Positions 35,630 to 46,171 of a stretch of 49,986 nt of DNA are shown here, one piece after another (within the stretch, counting starts at the first letter, position 1; the number at the start of each line of letters is the position of its first letter). A program made the translations under genes and the position numbers. Below the pieces are notes generated by a model. It saw only the letters and a program-made list of their open reading frames with translations, was not told the origin of the DNA and ran no database searches. The stretch lies in contig NZ_PDYG01000015.1 of NCBI RefSeq assembly GCF_002735305.1, positions 1 through 49,986 of the forward strand. The letters run 5' to 3'. The DNA comes from Agathobacter ruminis. Lineage in GTDB: Bacteria > Bacillota > Clostridia > Lachnospirales > Lachnospiraceae.

Positions 35630-35812
35630 CTATACTTCTTCTACTTTTACATAAGGTGCTACCTTACGAAGTGCGCCCTGTGTTGCTGCGTTGTTTGGCA
35701 ACTCAACAGTTTTGTTTAATTTTGTAAGTCCAAGTGCTTCAATTGTCTTCTTGTTCTTTGGAACGGCACCGATGGTGGACTTTACAAGTGTTACTTTTAC
35801 CTTATCTGCCAT
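35630..35812 (-). CDS. rpmD: Ribosomal protein L30
   Basis: 60 residues; [20 protein letters not shown] is the family signature. Ten bases separate it from rplO. Confidence 0.97.
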   Translation of the reverse strand: MADKVKVTLVKSTIGAVPKNKKTIEALGLTKLNKTVELPNNAATQGALRKVAPYVKVEEV

Positions 35813-35825
35813 TGTAATGTGCCTC

Positions 35826-36335
35826 CTATCCTAAGATTTCTTCTACTGATTTTCCGCGAAGACGAGCTACTTCTTCTGGGGACTTTAACTGACCCAAAGC
35901 AGCGATTGTAGCAAGTACTACGTTCTGCTTGTTGTTTGAGCCAAGTGATTTTGTACGGATGTTGCTGATTCCTGCAAGCTCACATACGGAACGAGCCGGA
36001 CCACCTGCGATGATACCGGTACCTTCCGGAGACTTCTTTAATAATACAGAAGCACCGGTGTGCTTTCCAACAACATCATGAGTAATACTCTTATTCTCAT
36101 CAAGCTTAATGGTGATCATAGACTTGATTGCATCTTCTTTACCTTTACGGATTGCTTCCGGAATTTCGGCAGCCTTTCCGAGTCCGGCACCAACATGACC
36201 ATTCTTATCACCTACTACAACAAGAGCTGTGAAACGCATGTTACGTCCACCTTTAACAACCTTTGTTACGCGCTTGATGCTTACAACTGTATCTTCCAGC
36301 TCTAACTGGCTGGCATCAATGATTTCACGTTTCAT
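35826..36335 (-). CDS. rpsE: Ribosomal protein S5
   Basis: 169 residues. The dsRBD-like N-terminal domain has [20 protein letters not shown]; the C-terminal half has [19 protein letters not shown]. It affects decoding fidelity and helicase activity at mRNA entry. Confidence 0.98.
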   Translation of the reverse strand: MKREIIDASQLELEDTVVSIKRVTKVVKGGRNMRFTALVVVGDKNGHVGAGLGKAAEIPEAIRKGKEDAIKSMITIKLDENKSITHDVVGKHTGASVLLKKSPEGTGIIAGGPARSVCELAGISNIRTKSLGSNNKQNVVLATIAALGQLKSPEEVARLRGKSVEEILG

Positions 36336-36347
36336 GAATGTCTCCTC

Positions 36348-36716
36348 CTAAAATTCTAAGCCAGCTTCTCTAGCTGCTTCTGCTAAAGCCTGTACTTTTC
36401 CTGCGTAAATAAATCCGCCTCTGTCGAAGACAACAGTGTTAATACCCTTGTCTAATGCCTTCTTTGCAATAACGCTTCCGAGCTTTGCAGCAGCGTCTAC
36501 ATTATTGGTCTTCTCAAGCTCTGCCTTTACATCCTTATCGAGTGTAGATGCAGATACTAAGGTATTTCCAACAGTATCGTCAATGATCTGTGCGTACATA
36601 TGGTTGTTGCTACGGAAAACAGCTAAACGAGGACGCTCAGATGTTCCAGCAAGATGACCACGCATTCTGTTATGTTTCTTTACACGAACTTCGGTTCTTG
36701 ATTTCTTACTAACCAT
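36348..36716 (-). CDS. rplR: Ribosomal protein L18
   Basis: 122 residues: basic N-terminus ([16 protein letters not shown]), [20 protein letters not shown] and C-terminal [17 protein letters not shown]-like end (read as [17 protein letters not shown]). Binds 5S rRNA. Confidence 0.98.
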   Translation of the reverse strand: MVSKKSRTEVRVKKHNRMRGHLAGTSERPRLAVFRSNNHMYAQIIDDTVGNTLVSASTLDKDVKAELEKTNNVDAAAKLGSVIAKKALDKGINTVVFDRGGFIYAGKVQALAEAAREAGLEF

Positions 36717-36738
36717 TACTTCTTGTCTCCTCCTTTAA

Positions 36739-37278
36739 CTATTTCTTACCAGTCTTACCAACTTTACGTCTGATAACTTCATCCGCATACTTGATACCCT
36801 TGCCCTTATATGGCTCAGGTCTTCTCTTGTCACGGATTTCAGCTGCATACTGGCCTACGCGTTCCTTGTCGATACCCTTAACGATAATCTTGTTATCTTC
36901 AACGGTAGCTTCAAGTCCTTCAGGATCTTCCATCTCAACCGGATGAGAGTATCCAAGGTTTAATGTAAGCTTCTTGCCAGACTTAGATGCTCTGTAACCT
37001 ACACCGTTTACTTCAAGCACCTTGGTGTAACCCTCAGTTACACCAACAACCATATTGTTGATCAATGTTCTGGTCAATCCATGTAAGGATTTCATTTTCT
37101 TTAAATCATTCGGTCTTGTAACAACTACTTCAGCACCCTCAACCTTGATGGTCATTTCTGCAGGGAGAGTTCTCTCAAGAGTTCCCTTAGGACCTTTTAC
37201 AGTCACATGATTATTTTCTGCGATATCAACAGTTACGCCTGCCGGGATCGCGATTGGCATTCTTCCGATTCGTGACAT
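36739..37278 (-). CDS. rplF: Ribosomal protein L6
   Basis: 179 residues with two repeated domains; [15 protein letters not shown] at the start and the signature [20 protein letters not shown] (cut here to its key part) near the end. Lies at the base of the stalk. Confidence 0.98.
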   Translation of the reverse strand: MSRIGRMPIAIPAGVTVDIAENNHVTVKGPKGTLERTLPAEMTIKVEGAEVVVTRPNDLKKMKSLHGLTRTLINNMVVGVTEGYTKVLEVNGVGYRASKSGKKLTLNLGYSHPVEMEDPEGLEATVEDNKIIVKGIDKERVGQYAAEIRDKRRPEPYKGKGIKYADEVIRRKVGKTGKK

Positions 37279-37293
37279 GCCCGTACCTCCTTT

Positions 37294-37698
37294 TTACCAA
37301 ACAAATGCTAATACTTCTCCACCAACCTGAAGCTTACGAGCTTCCTTATCGGTAATGATACCCTGGTTTGTAGAAAGAATTGCAATTCCTAATCCATCCA
37401 AAACGCTTGGAATTTCATCCTTGCCTGCGTATACACGAAGACCCGGCTTAGAAATTCTCTTGATTCCGGTGATAATTTTTTCGTTCTTATCTGCACCATA
37501 CTTTAAGGTGATGCGGATTGTCTTGAAGTTTCCGTCTTCAACGATGTCATACTTCTCGATGAAACCTTCATCTAAAAGGATGCCAGCGATAGCAACCTTG
37601 ATCTTTGAAGATGGTACATCAACTGTATCATGTTTTGCAGTGTTTGCATTACGAATTCTTGTAAGCATATCTGCGATTGGATCACTTGTCATCATCAT
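37294..37698 (-). CDS. rpsH: Ribosomal protein S8
   Basis: 134 residues with [14 protein letters not shown] at the N-terminus and the C-terminal GGEVLAFVW. Three ATGs in a row occur at 37698, 37695 and 37692; the SD AGGAGG is eight bases from the first, so 37698 is favoured. S8 is the spc-operon repressor in E. coli. Confidence 0.97.
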   Translation of the reverse strand: MMMTSDPIADMLTRIRNANTAKHDTVDVPSSKIKVAIAGILLDEGFIEKYDIVEDGNFKTIRITLKYGADKNEKIITGIKRISKPGLRVYAGKDEIPSVLDGLGIAILSTNQGIITDKEARKLQVGGEVLAFVW

Positions 37699-37718
37699 GA
37701 CCGATATCCTCCTTTATT

Positions 37719-37904
37719 TTACCAACTTGCTTTCTTAACGCCTGGGATCTCGCCCTTGTATGCCAACTCACGGAAGCATACACGGCAGATTCCGTACTTC
37801 TTTAAAACTGAATGTGGACGACCACAAATCTTGCAACGAGTATATTCTCTGGTAGAGAATTTTGGTTTACGCTGCTGTTTAACTTTCATAGATGTCTTAG
37901 CCAT
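37719..37904 (-). CDS. rpsN: Ribosomal protein S14, type Z (zinc)
   Basis: 61 residues with two CxxC pairs, CKICG and CRVCF, forming a zinc site. The short type-Z form is normal for Firmicutes at this location. Confidence 0.98.
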   Translation of the reverse strand: MAKTSMKVKQQRKPKFSTREYTRCKICGRPHSVLKKYGICRVCFRELAYKGEIPGVKKASW

Positions 37905-37922
37905 TTAAAATTCTCCTCCTGA

Positions 37923-38462
37923 TTATTTTGCGAAAGGCATGTTGAACTGAGTTAACAATTCACGAGCCTCTTCGTCTGTCTTTGCGGTAGTAACGAAGAT
38001 GATATCCATACCACGAACCTTATCTACCTTATCATACTCGATTTCAGGGAAAATGATCTGCTCTTTAATTCCCAATGCATAGTTTCCGCGTCCGTCAAAT
38101 GCGTTAGGGTTTACACCTCTAAAGTCACGAACTCGTGGCAATGCAAGGTTGATTAAACGATCAGCAAATTCATACATCTTTTCTCCACGAAGGGTAACCT
38201 TACATCCGATAGGCATACCTTCACGAATCTTGAAGTTTGCAATAGCGTTCTTAGCCTTAGTGGTAACGGCTTTCTGTCCTGTGATAGCTTCCATATCCTT
38301 TACAGCAGCCTCAAGGAGCTTTGCGTTTTCCTTAGCTTCTCCAACACCCATGTTAACTACGATCTTGTCAAGCTTTGGAATTTCCATAACATTCTTATAT
38401 CCGAACTTCTTGACCATTGCGTCTTTGATTTCGGACTCATACATTTCTTTCAGTCTACTCAA
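37923..38462 (-). CDS. rplE: Ribosomal protein L5
   Basis: 179 residues: [14 protein letters not shown], the 5S rRNA-contacting [16 protein letters not shown] and the C-terminal FNMPFAK. Contacts P-site tRNA through its loop. Confidence 0.98.
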   Translation of the reverse strand: MSRLKEMYESEIKDAMVKKFGYKNVMEIPKLDKIVVNMGVGEAKENAKLLEAAVKDMEAITGQKAVTTKAKNAIANFKIREGMPIGCKVTLRGEKMYEFADRLINLALPRVRDFRGVNPNAFDGRGNYALGIKEQIIFPEIEYDKVDKVRGMDIIFVTTAKTDEEARELLTQFNMPFAK

Positions 38463-38485
38463 TGTTCTTTCCTCCTTCCTGACAA

Positions 38486-38797
38486 TTAATCGATAACATC
38501 GCCGGTCTTCTTAGCGAAGCGAACCTTTTTGTCTCCATCCATCTTGAAGCCAACGCGTGTAGCCTGGCCCTTGAAGAGGAGCATAACATTTGATGCATCA
38601 ATTGGAGCTTCCTGCTGTACGATACCACCCTGCTGGTTAGCCATGCTTGGCTTGGTATGCTTGGTAACCATGTTGATACCTTCAACAAGAAGTGTATTGT
38701 TTTTCTTGTTTACGGCAATAACCTTGCCCTCTTTATCTTTGTCCTTACCAGCGATAACCTTAACCATATCACCGGTTTTGATCTTTAAACTTGCCAT
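38486..38797 (-). CDS. rplX: Ribosomal protein L24
   Basis: 103 residues from ATG 38797 ([20 protein letters not shown]), with TAGGAGG upstream. The longer open frame reaches into rplN and is rejected. A KOW motif spans about residues 6-33. Confidence 0.97.
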   Translation of the reverse strand: MASLKIKTGDMVKVIAGKDKDKEGKVIAVNKKNNTLLVEGINMVTKHTKPSMANQQGGIVQQEAPIDASNVMLLFKGQATRVGFKMDGDKKVRFAKKTGDVID

Positions 38798-38807
38798 CTC
38801 GTACCTC

Positions 38808-39176
38808 CTATAATACTTCTGGAGCCAGAGAAACAATCTTCATGAACTGCTTCTCACGAAGCTCACGAGCTACTGGTCCAAAAATACGGGTTCCTCTCGG
38901 AGTCTTGTCATCCTTGATGATGACAGCTGCGTTTTCATCAAACTTAATGTAGGAACCGTCCTTACGACGAGCGCCTTTTACTGAACGAACAACTACGGCC
39001 TTAACGACATCGCCCTTCTTTACAACACCGCCTGGTGTTGCATCCTTAACGGTTGCAACGATGACATCACCGATGTTCGCATATCTTCTGGTAGATCCGC
39101 CCATTACACGGATAACAAGTAACTCTTTTGCGCCGGTATTGTCAGCGACTCTAAGTCTACTTTCCTGCTGTACCAT
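38808..39176 (-). CDS. rplN: Ribosomal protein L14
   Basis: 122 residues: [19 protein letters not shown] and [14 protein letters not shown]. Forms an inter-subunit bridge. First gene of the spc block. Confidence 0.98.
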   Translation of the reverse strand: MVQQESRLRVADNTGAKELLVIRVMGGSTRRYANIGDVIVATVKDATPGGVVKKGDVVKAVVVRSVKGARRKDGSYIKFDENAAVIIKDDKTPRGTRIFGPVARELREKQFMKIVSLAPEVL

Positions 39177-39193
39177 TTTTATGCCTCCTTAAA

Positions 39194-39451
39194 CTATTTA
39201 GCTCTTTCCATAACTTCAACAAGTCTCCATCTCTTATCCTTAGAGAGTGGTCTGGTCTCCATTACTTTAACGGTATCACCGATCTTTGCATCGTTGTTCT
39301 CGTCATGAGCCTTTAACTTATATGTCTTCTTCACGATCTTGTTGTAAAGAGGATGACGCACATTGTCACGTACTGCAACAACAATGGTCTTTTCCATCTT
39401 ATCACTTACAACAACGCCAACACGCGTTTTTCTAAGATTTCTTTCTTCCAC
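39194..39451 (-). CDS. rpsQ: Ribosomal protein S17
   Basis: 85 residues, starting with GTG at 39451 ([20 protein letters not shown] follows). SD AAGGAG lies 11 bases upstream. The OB-fold protein binds 16S rRNA early. C-terminal [16 protein letters not shown] is conserved. Confidence 0.96.
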   Translation of the reverse strand: MEERNLRKTRVGVVVSDKMEKTIVVAVRDNVRHPLYNKIVKKTYKLKAHDENNDAKIGDTVKVMETRPLSKDKRWRLVEVMERAK

Positions 39452-39483
39452 GACCTTAAAGTCTCCTTTCTTAGGTTACCGGA

Positions 39484-39693
39484 TTATTCAGCAACGCTGT
39501 TCTTCTCAGAGATAACTGTCTGAATACGAGCAATATTCTTGCGAACTTCCTTGATTCTTGCAGTGTTATCTAACTGATTGGTTGCGTTCTGGAATCTCAA
39601 ATTGAAAAGTTCTTTCTTTGCATCAACAAGCTGTGACTGAAGATCAGCTACAGACTGTCCCTTTAATTCTTTTACATATGCATTAGTTTTCAT
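39484..39693 (-). CDS. rpmC: Ribosomal protein L29
   Basis: 69 residues from ATG 39693; a GTG nine bases upstream is the alternative. [15 protein letters not shown] is the family signature. The start lies within the 3' end of rplP, an 11-base overlap, with SD-like GAAGGCGGTG inside rplP. Confidence 0.95.
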   Translation of the reverse strand: MKTNAYVKELKGQSVADLQSQLVDAKKELFNLRFQNATNQLDNTARIKEVRKNIARIQTVISEKNSVAE

Positions 39694-40120
39694 TTGATTC
39701 ACCGCCTTCTAAATCTGCACGAGAAACTACTTTGCACTTGCAAGGTAATTTATGTGTAGCAAGACGCAATGCTTCACGAGCAACGTCTTCCTGTACACCG
39801 GAGATTTCAAATAATACACGACCTGGCTTAACAACAGCTACCCAGTACTCAAGGGTTCCTTTTCCGGATCCCATTCGGGTTTCAGCTGGTTTCGCAGTTA
39901 CTGGCTTGTCTGGGAAAATTTTGATCCAAACTTTTCCGCCACGCTTTACGTAACGAGTCATAGCGATACGGGCTGCCTCAATCTGGTTTGATTTGATCCA
40001 GCATGGTTCGGTTGCCACAATACCATACTCACCGTAAGTAATCTTGTTTCCTCTGGTTGCCTTTCCTGTCATGGAACCACGGAACTGTTTTCTATGCTTT
40101 ACTCTCTTTGGTGTTAACAT
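39683..40120 (-). CDS. rplP: Ribosomal protein L16
   Basis: 145 residues: [15 protein letters not shown] and [20 protein letters not shown] with the conserved [10 protein letters not shown]. Sits near the A site. Two bases after rpsC. Confidence 0.98.
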   Translation of the reverse strand: MLTPKRVKHRKQFRGSMTGKATRGNKITYGEYGIVATEPCWIKSNQIEAARIAMTRYVKRGGKVWIKIFPDKPVTAKPAETRMGSGKGTLEYWVAVVKPGRVLFEISGVQEDVAREALRLATHKLPCKCKVVSRADLEGGESNEN

Positions 40121-40122
40121 AA

Positions 40123-40779
40123 TTACTGAGCTCCTCCTTCCTTATTTGCCTTTGTAGGAAGTACTTCGCCCTTGTAGATCCAAACCTTTACGCCAACCTT
40201 GCCGTAAGTTGTATCTGCTTCAGCGAAACCATAATCGATATCAGCACGAAGTGTCTGAAGAGGAGTAGTTCCCTCATTGTAAGTCTCTGTACGAGCCATA
40301 TCAGCTCCACCAAGACGACCTGAAACAGATGTCTTGATTCCCTTAGCGCCGCTCTTGATTGCGCGTCCCATGCAGGACTTCATAGCACGACGGAAGGAAA
40401 CACGGTTCTCAAGCTGTAATGCGATGTTCTCTGCAACAAGCTGAGCATCCTTATCCGGTCTCTTAACTTCCTTGATATCTACAACTAACTTCTTCTCGGT
40501 TAATTTCTGAACTTCAGACTTAACCTTCTCGATTTCTGCACCACCTTTACCAATTACAACGCCTGGCTTAGCAGTGTAGATGATAACCTTTACGCGATCA
40601 GATGCTCTTTCGATTTCAATCTTAGAAACACCGGCAGCGTATAACTTCTTCTTTAAAAATGTTCTGATATTGTAATCTTCTACTAAGAAATCAGCGAAAT
40701 CGCCTTCTGCATACCACTTGGAATCCCAGTCTTTGATAACGCCTACTCTTAATCCATGAGGATTAACTTTCTGTCCCAT
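40123..40779 (-). CDS. rpsC: Ribosomal protein S3
   Basis: 218 residues: starts [20 protein letters not shown], type-2 KH domain with [13 protein letters not shown], and C-terminal domain with [13 protein letters not shown]. Lines the mRNA entry channel. Confidence 0.98.
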   Translation of the reverse strand: MGQKVNPHGLRVGVIKDWDSKWYAEGDFADFLVEDYNIRTFLKKKLYAAGVSKIEIERASDRVKVIIYTAKPGVVIGKGGAEIEKVKSEVQKLTEKKLVVDIKEVKRPDKDAQLVAENIALQLENRVSFRRAMKSCMGRAIKSGAKGIKTSVSGRLGGADMARTETYNEGTTPLQTLRADIDYGFAEADTTYGKVGVKVWIYKGEVLPTKANKEGGAQ

Positions 40780-40789
40780 GATCTGCCTC

Positions 40790-41176
40790 CTATCTTTCGT
40801 CCAGCACGATGGTGATGTGGCTTGTTCTCTTTTCGATACGATAAGCTCTACCCTGTGCTCTTGGATGAATTCTCTTCATTGTTGGTCCTTTGTTTGCGTA
40901 GCACTCAGCTACTACAAGGTTTTCAGCCTTAAGGCCATTGTTGTTCTCTGCGTTAGCAACAGCTGACTTTAACAACTTCTCGATAACGCTGGAAGCATAA
41001 CGTGGATTGTAAGCTAAGATTGCAAGTGCAGTCTGCACATCTTTTCCACGGATTGCATCTAATACGAAGCATGCCTTCTGAACAGATACTCTGGCATAAG
41101 ATACCTTTGCTGAAGGTCTGGTATCCTTTACTTCGTTTCTTTCTCTCTTAATTTGGCTTCTATGTCCTTTTGCCAT
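40790..41176 (-). CDS. rplV: Ribosomal protein L22
   Basis: 128 residues; the exit-tunnel beta-hairpin and signature [20 protein letters not shown] near the C-terminus. The first 20 residues form a short basic extension. Confidence 0.98.
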   Translation of the reverse strand: MAKGHRSQIKRERNEVKDTRPSAKVSYARVSVQKACFVLDAIRGKDVQTALAILAYNPRYASSVIEKLLKSAVANAENNNGLKAENLVVAECYANKGPTMKRIHPRAQGRAYRIEKRTSHITIVLDER

Positions 41177-41196
41177 TGGATATTACCTCCTTCCGA

Positions 41197-41478
41197 TTAT
41201 CTTACACCGGACTTCTTATCGTCCTTACCGTGTCCTCTATAAGTTCTTGTAGCTACGAACTCACCGAGCTTGTGTCCTACCATATCCTCGGTAACATATA
41301 CCGGAACATGCTTTCTTCCATCATGAACTGCAAATGTATGTCCTACGAAGGAAGGGAAGATTGTAGAACGGCGAGACCAGGTCTTGATTACCTGCTTGTC
41401 GCCTGAAGCGTTCATAGCATCTACTTTTTTAAGTAAGCTTGCATCAGCAAATGGTCCTTTTTTCAATGAACGTGACAT
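41197..41478 (-). CDS. rpsS: Ribosomal protein S19
   Basis: 93 residues: [18 protein letters not shown] and [15 protein letters not shown]. Located in the 30S head. Confidence 0.98.
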   Translation of the reverse strand: MSRSLKKGPFADASLLKKVDAMNASGDKQVIKTWSRRSTIFPSFVGHTFAVHDGRKHVPVYVTEDMVGHKLGEFVATRTYRGHGKDDKKSGVR

Positions 41479-41494
41479 TCTTCTTACCTCCTAA

Positions 41495-42340
41495 TTATTT
41501 GATAGCACGACCGTCGCGACGACGAACGATCAACTTGTTAGACTGCTTGTTCTTCTTTCTGGTCTTCAGACCCAAAGCAGGCTTGCCCCATGGTGTTGTT
41601 GGGCCCGGGCGTCCGATTGGAGCTCTACCTTCACCACCACCGTGTGGATGGTCATTCGGGTTCATTACGGAACCACGAACGGTTGGGCGGATACCCATGT
41701 GACGCTTGCGTCCGGCTTTACCAATATTTACGAGGTTGTGATCACCATTTCCGATTACACCGATTGTTGCACGGCACTGGATCGGAACCATTCTCATTTC
41801 GCCTGAAGGAAGACGAAGTGTTGCGTACTTTCCTTCTTTTGCCATCAACTGAGCAGCATTACCAGCGGAACGAACGAGCTGTCCACCCTTTCCAGGGAAT
41901 AACTCGATGTTGTGAATCTGAGTACCAACCGGGATGTTCTCGAGTGGTAAGCAGTTACCTACACGAACTTCAGCCTGAGGTCCGTTCATAACCTTCATAC
42001 CATCGGTCAATCCTGCAGGAGCCAAGATGTAAGACTTTGTTCCATCTGCATAGCAGATCAATGCGATGTTTGCTGTTCTGTTTGGATCGTATTCGATTCC
42101 GATTACAGTTGCAGGAATTCCATCCTTGCTGTTTCTCTTGAAATCGATGATTCTGTACTTTTGTCTGTTTCCGCCACCCTGATGACGAACAGTGATTTTA
42201 CCCTGATTGTTACGACCAGCGTTCTTCTTCTTTGTTGCAAGAAGTGACTTCTCAGGAGTCTTCTTTGTGATTTCAGCGAAATCTGAGCCAGTCATATTTC
42301 TTCTGGAAGGTGTATAAGGGTTATACTTCTTAATACCCAT
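41495..42340 (-). CDS. rplB: Ribosomal protein L2
   Basis: 281 residues. The region [18 protein letters not shown] (about 231-248) holds the histidine important for peptidyl transfer. N-terminus [26 protein letters not shown]. Confidence 0.98.
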   Translation of the reverse strand: MGIKKYNPYTPSRRNMTGSDFAEITKKTPEKSLLATKKKNAGRNNQGKITVRHQGGGNRQKYRIIDFKRNSKDGIPATVIGIEYDPNRTANIALICYADGTKSYILAPAGLTDGMKVMNGPQAEVRVGNCLPLENIPVGTQIHNIELFPGKGGQLVRSAGNAAQLMAKEGKYATLRLPSGEMRMVPIQCRATIGVIGNGDHNLVNIGKAGRKRHMGIRPTVRGSVMNPNDHPHGGGEGRAPIGRPGPTTPWGKPALGLKTRKKNKQSNKLIVRRRDGRAIK

Positions 42341-42405
42341 TTTGAATTTCTCCTTTCAAATGTTTGTTCTCACGCTTTACATGCGTATAAATCGGAAGGC
42401 CTATT

Positions 42406-42705
42406 TTAGAGACCTGCAAAGATCTCGATATCCTTGCTGTCAGCAGTAAGCTGAACGATTGCCTTCTTTGTCTTAGCAGTCTTTCCTGAAGTCATTCCAC
42501 GACGACGGGTCTTTCCATCGTTGTTCATTGTGTTAACCTTTGCTACCTTAACACCATCGAACATCTTCTCAACTGCTTCTTTAATCATGGTCTTGTTTGC
42601 TTCCGGATGAACTAAGAAAGTATATTTCTTCTCTGCCATCTGGCCCATGCTCTTCTCGGTTACTACCGGCTTGAGGATTACATCATAATACTGTACGTTT
42701 GCCAT
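42406..42705 (-). CDS. rplW: Ribosomal protein L23
   Basis: 99 residues: [13 protein letters not shown] and [15 protein letters not shown]. Docking site for trigger factor and SRP at the exit tunnel. One-base overlap with rplD (TAATG). Confidence 0.98.
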   Translation of the reverse strand: MANVQYYDVILKPVVTEKSMGQMAEKKYTFLVHPEANKTMIKEAVEKMFDGVKVAKVNTMNNDGKTRRRGMTSGKTAKTKKAIVQLTADSKDIEIFAGL

Positions 42706-43325
42706 TATGCATACACCTCCTCGATTGTTGCAACAGCAGCCTTAGTGGTAACTACTGTATCATACTTTAAGATGTCATAGACATTGATCTCATTGGTCTG
42801 TGCAGTCTTAACACCAGGAATGTTTGCTGCTGAAGCAATTACATTGGTATCCATGTCGTTTAATACTACAAGAGCCTTGTTTACGTTGAGGTTCTTAAGA
42901 ACTTCTGCAAACTTCTTTGTCTTGATCTCGTCTAATTTCAACTCATCAACTACTACGAACTTCTCATCTGCTACCTTTGAAGATAATGCAGACTTAAGAG
43001 CGATTCTCTTTTCTTTCTTATTTAACTTGAAAGAGTAATCTCTTGGTACCGGAGCGAATACAACTCCACCACCTGTCCATTGTGGAGCTCTGATGGATCC
43101 CTGACGAGCATGTCCGGTTCCCTTCTGTCTCCATGGTTTTCTACCGCCTCCGCGAACTTCAGAACGGGTCTTTGCCTTCTGTGTTCCCTGACGGTCATTT
43201 GCCTGCTGCTGAAGAACAGCAAGATGAACTAAATGTTCATTTACTTCTACGCCGAAAACGGAATCTGCAAGGTCAATCTTTTCAACTTCCTTGCCTTCCA
43301 TATTGTATACAGCTACTTTAGCCAT
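42705..43325 (-). CDS. rplD: Ribosomal protein L4
   Basis: 206 residues. The extended tunnel loop reads [19 protein letters not shown] (about 62-80). L4 also regulates the S10 operon in enterobacteria; whether it does here is open, but the rpsJ leader is structured. Confidence 0.98.
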   Translation of the reverse strand: MAKVAVYNMEGKEVEKIDLADSVFGVEVNEHLVHLAVLQQQANDRQGTQKAKTRSEVRGGGRKPWRQKGTGHARQGSIRAPQWTGGGVVFAPVPRDYSFKLNKKEKRIALKSALSSKVADEKFVVVDELKLDEIKTKKFAEVLKNLNVNKALVVLNDMDTNVIASAANIPGVKTAQTNEINVYDILKYDTVVTTKAAVATIEEVYA

Positions 43326-43353
43326 CGTAAAGTTCCTCCTTTCTTAATTCGCA

Positions 43354-44037
43354 CTACTTACCAGACTTGGTAGATTCTTTCACAGTAATAAGGGCTTTCT
43401 TTGCTCCCGGTACAGCACCCTTGATGAGAAGCAGGTTCTGCTCTGCATCAACGCGAACCACTTCGAGGTTCTGGGTGGTAACCTTTACGCTACCCATGTG
43501 TCCAGGCATTCCTTTTCCTTTGAATACCTTAGAAGGTGAAGAACATGCACCGTTTGAACCCTGATGACGATGGAATTTAGAACCATGAGCCATAGGTCCT
43601 CTGTGCTGTCCAAGTCTCTTAATAGCACCCTGGAAACCTTTACCCTTTGAGATAGCGGTAACATCTACTTTATCGCCTTCTGCAAAGATATCAGCTTTGA
43701 TTTCATCTGCTAAATTATATTCTTCTGCGTTCTCAAATCTGAACTCGCGAACAAATCTCTTACCGGTTACACCAGCCTTAGCGAAATGTCCCATTTCAGC
43801 TTTGTTTACACCGTGTCTGTGAGCGACACTCTTCTTGCCGGTTGCATCCTTCTCAACGACCTTTGCTACCTTGTCGCCAAATCCAACCTGTACTGCGCTG
43901 TAGCCATCATTGTCTACAGTCTTAACCTGAGTTACTACGCATGGACCTGCCTGTAATACAGTAACCGGTACCAAAACACCGTCTGCATTGAAGATCTGGG
44001 TCATGCCAACTTTTGTTGCTAAAATCGCTTTCTTCAT
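43354..44037 (-). CDS. rplC: Ribosomal protein L3
   Basis: 227 residues, a little longer than the roughly 210 typical in Firmicutes, partly through a Lys-rich stretch near residues 54-75 and a short C-terminal tail. The loop reaching the peptidyl transferase centre is [27 protein letters not shown]. Confidence 0.98.
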   Translation of the reverse strand: MKKAILATKVGMTQIFNADGVLVPVTVLQAGPCVVTQVKTVDNDGYSAVQVGFGDKVAKVVEKDATGKKSVAHRHGVNKAEMGHFAKAGVTGKRFVREFRFENAEEYNLADEIKADIFAEGDKVDVTAISKGKGFQGAIKRLGQHRGPMAHGSKFHRHQGSNGACSSPSKVFKGKGMPGHMGSVKVTTQNLEVVRVDAEQNLLLIKGAVPGAKKALITVKESTKSGK

Positions 44038-44099
44038 TGTTTTTCCTCCTGTTTTCTACAGCGGAACGCATTCGCGTTCATCCTAAAAAGTAGGATATT

Positions 44100-44417
44100 T
44101 TACTTTTCTTTCATTTTGATATCAATGTATACACCAGCTGGCATCTCAAGACGAGATAAAGCATCTACTGTCTTCTGGGTTGGTGTAATGATATCGATGA
44201 GTCTCTTGTGAGTTCTCTGCTCGAACTGTTCACGGGAATCTTTGTACTTGTGAGTCGCACGCAAGATGGTAACTACTTCCTTTTTAGTTGGAAGTGGAAC
44301 CGGTCCGCTCACCTGAGATCCGTTCTTCTTAACAGTCTCGATAATTTTCTTTGCGGATGAATCTACCAATTCGTGATCATACGCTTTGAGAGTGATTCTC
44401 ATTACTTGACTTGCCAT
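44100..44417 (-). CDS. rpsJ: Ribosomal protein S10 (NusE)
   Basis: 105 residues: [19 protein letters not shown] and the conserved [17 protein letters not shown]. Part of the 30S head and of antitermination complexes. First gene of the supercluster; SD AAAGGAGG. Confidence 0.98.
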   Translation of the reverse strand: MASQVMRITLKAYDHELVDSSAKKIIETVKKNGSQVSGPVPLPTKKEVVTILRATHKYKDSREQFEQRTHKRLIDIITPTQKTVDALSRLEMPAGVYIDIKMKEK

Positions 44418-44660
44418 AAAAAAAGCCGCCTCCTTTTCGCACTTAAAATTTCAGTACGACAAGTGGTGACTGTACACTTCTCCGCGTGTGTCCTATTGCA
44501 ACTCATTCAAACTTTCACGCGTTGTTTCTACCTTATTGTAGACGATTGTTTGTACAGTGACTTGCCGTCAGTTTCCTAACTTGACATTCGCTCCGCCGAA
44601 TTCTCTACCACGATGGGTAGTAACTTCAAACTTCATCGCTATCATGTCACAGCACCGTCT
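44418..44660 (-). promoter_or_regulatory. S10 operon leader RNA with nested long-range stems
   Basis: About 240 bases of untranslated leader. On the minus strand an outer helix joins 44564-44552 (CAAGTCACTGTAC) with 44475-44460 (GTACAGTCACCACTTG): ACTGTAC/GTACAGT plus CAAGT/ACTTG around a small internal loop. Inside it CGCGTG (44521-44516) pairs with CACGCG (44488-44483). A further hairpin, CTACC/GGTAG, lies at 44620-44605. The outer helix ends about 42 bases before the rpsJ start. This looks like an autoregulatory ribosomal-protein leader; the ligand is not known from sequence. Confidence 0.6.
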
Positions 44661-44688
44661 ATTATAGCATGATTTCAAGATATTGCAA
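44661..44688 (-). promoter_or_regulatory. Promoter of the S10 ribosomal operon
   Basis: Minus strand: -35 TTGCAA (44683-44688), 16-base spacer, extended -10 TGC-TATAAT (44661-44666). The preceding ABC gene ends at 44733 without a clear terminator. Confidence 0.8.
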
Positions 44689-44732
44689 GATGTTTTTCAC
44701 AAATTTTTTCAAATATTTTTGTGCAGATTTTA

Positions 44733-45359
44733 TTATACTACTTTTCCGTCTGCAAGCTCAATAATTTCATCAGACAATAAATTTAATTCTTCCCGGTCAT
44801 GACATGCTACAATAATGATCCGGTTACCATTTCTTAAGTCTAATAATAATTTTCGAATATCCTCTACGCCTTTTTCATCCAGCGCATTGATTGGCTCGTC
44901 CAGCAAAATGATATCCGGCTTTTCCATAATCGCTGCCGCAATGCCAAGTCTTTGTTTCATTCCAAGAGAATACTTTCCGTATTTCTTTTTATCATCCGGA
45001 TTTAATCCTACTGCGCTTATTACATTTCGAATATCTTCCTCGCCAATCAAATGCTTAATATCCGCAAGTGCTTTTAAATTTCTATATCCGCTATACGAAT
45101 CAATAAAGGAAGGATTCTCTATTAACACTCCAATGCTTTCCGGAAACGAGAAATCTTTTCCCAGCTGCTTTCCATCGATTAAAATCTTTCCGTTGGTCAG
45201 AGTAATAAGTCCCGCGATAGCTCTCATAAGCATCGTTTTTCCGGATCCGTTCTTTCCACGGAAGCCATAAATTTTTCCGCTTTCAAAAGTAAGGCTGATG
45301 TCATCAAGAACCACCGCGTCTTTTATAATCTTTGTTGCATTTTGAATTTCTATCTTCAT
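44733..45359 (-). CDS. ABC transporter ATP-binding protein
   Basis: 208 residues from ATG 45359 (MKIEIQNATKII), with GGGGGAG upstream; the longer open frame overlaps the next gene and is rejected. Walker A GKNGSGKT (about 33-40), signature YSLGMKQRLG (about 128-137), Walker B IILLDEP. It is short, lacking the C-terminal extension of many exporters, as in antimicrobial-peptide immunity/export ATPases. Works with the two membrane proteins just upstream in the operon. Substrate unknown. Confidence 0.9.
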   Translation of the reverse strand: MKIEIQNATKIIKDAVVLDDISLTFESGKIYGFRGKNGSGKTMLMRAIAGLITLTNGKILIDGKQLGKDFSFPESIGVLIENPSFIDSYSGYRNLKALADIKHLIGEEDIRNVISAVGLNPDDKKKYGKYSLGMKQRLGIAAAIMEKPDIILLDEPINALDEKGVEDIRKLLLDLRNGNRIIIVACHDREELNLLSDEIIELADGKVV

Positions 45360-45373
45360 TTTCTCCCCCACGG

Positions 45374-46171
45374 TTAAAAAACATCTTTTTTCTTCATTAC
45401 AAATGCACCGGCAACTATTGCCACGGCAGAACAAGCAATCATTCCAATCATAATCTTTAGGATTCCTCCGCTTAATATATAGGAAGATAATCGCACGCCC
45501 ATCGCGATGCATGGAAACAGAATCGCAGAATCATAAAATACACCTGCCAACATCAAAAATCCTACTGTGCCAAAAGCAATCGCTTCATTAAATACTATAA
45601 TAAGAAATAATTGCAAAAGCGAAAGCGTAATCGAAGCTAGGACAGGAATGATGAAACAAAACATCATCAATCCCAAACTTGAATATATAGAATAGTCAAC
45701 TTTAAGGAACATCTGTATGTCTGATCGTACGCCAAAAATACTTCCACCCATCAGAGCTACCGCCACAAATGTCACCACATATCCGATAAGATAAATTACC
45801 AGTACTGTCGCAATCACCCATAGGACTTTTCCCATCCACCAGAGTCTCTTGCTTCTCGTTCTGATCAGCATATTGATTCCGTAATGCTTCAAATCATATA
45901 ATGGATAACTTCCTATTATATAAGCAATAAAAAGTTGCAATGCGATCCATAGAATCGGCATTTCCAGCTGAGACACATCAGTTATCTCTGCCAATGGATA
46001 ATTCCCCTGAAAAATATATAATATGGATTCTACCACAGAGGCATGCGCACTATCATAACAAATATTGTTTTCTGCCATAAGCGTTCCAACAAAAAACAAA
46101 AAGGCAATCAAAATCATTCGCCTAAACTGTGCACACCCTGCAACAAAATCATGCTTTATGATTCCTCTCAT
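45374..46171 (-). CDS. ABC-type membrane subunit
   Basis: 265 residues with about six hydrophobic segments (roughly 17-34, 92-110, 132-155, 170-200, 203-225, 232-258). A cytoplasmic RTRSKRLWWMGKVLW segment resembles coupling regions of ABC-2-like permeases. The ATG overlaps the preceding stop (ATGA). No characterised family is recognised. Probably the second permease half for the ATPase 14 bases downstream. Confidence 0.7.
   Translation of the reverse strand: MRGIIKHDFVAGCAQFRRMILIAFLFFVGTLMAENNICYDSAHASVVESILYIFQGNYPLAEITDVSQLEMPILWIALQLFIAYIIGSYPLYDLKHYGINMLIRTRSKRLWWMGKVLWVIATVLVIYLIGYVVTFVAVALMGGSIFGVRSDIQMFLKVDYSIYSSLGLMMFCFIIPVLASITLSLLQLFLIIVFNEAIAFGTVGFLMLAGVFYDSAILFPCIAMGVRLSSYILSGGILKIMIGMIACSAVAIVAGAFVMKKKDVF

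Noticed and set aside
45360-45512. N-terminal extension of the ABC ATPase
   Set aside because: It overlaps the membrane subunit gene; the SD and family alignment fit ATG 45359.
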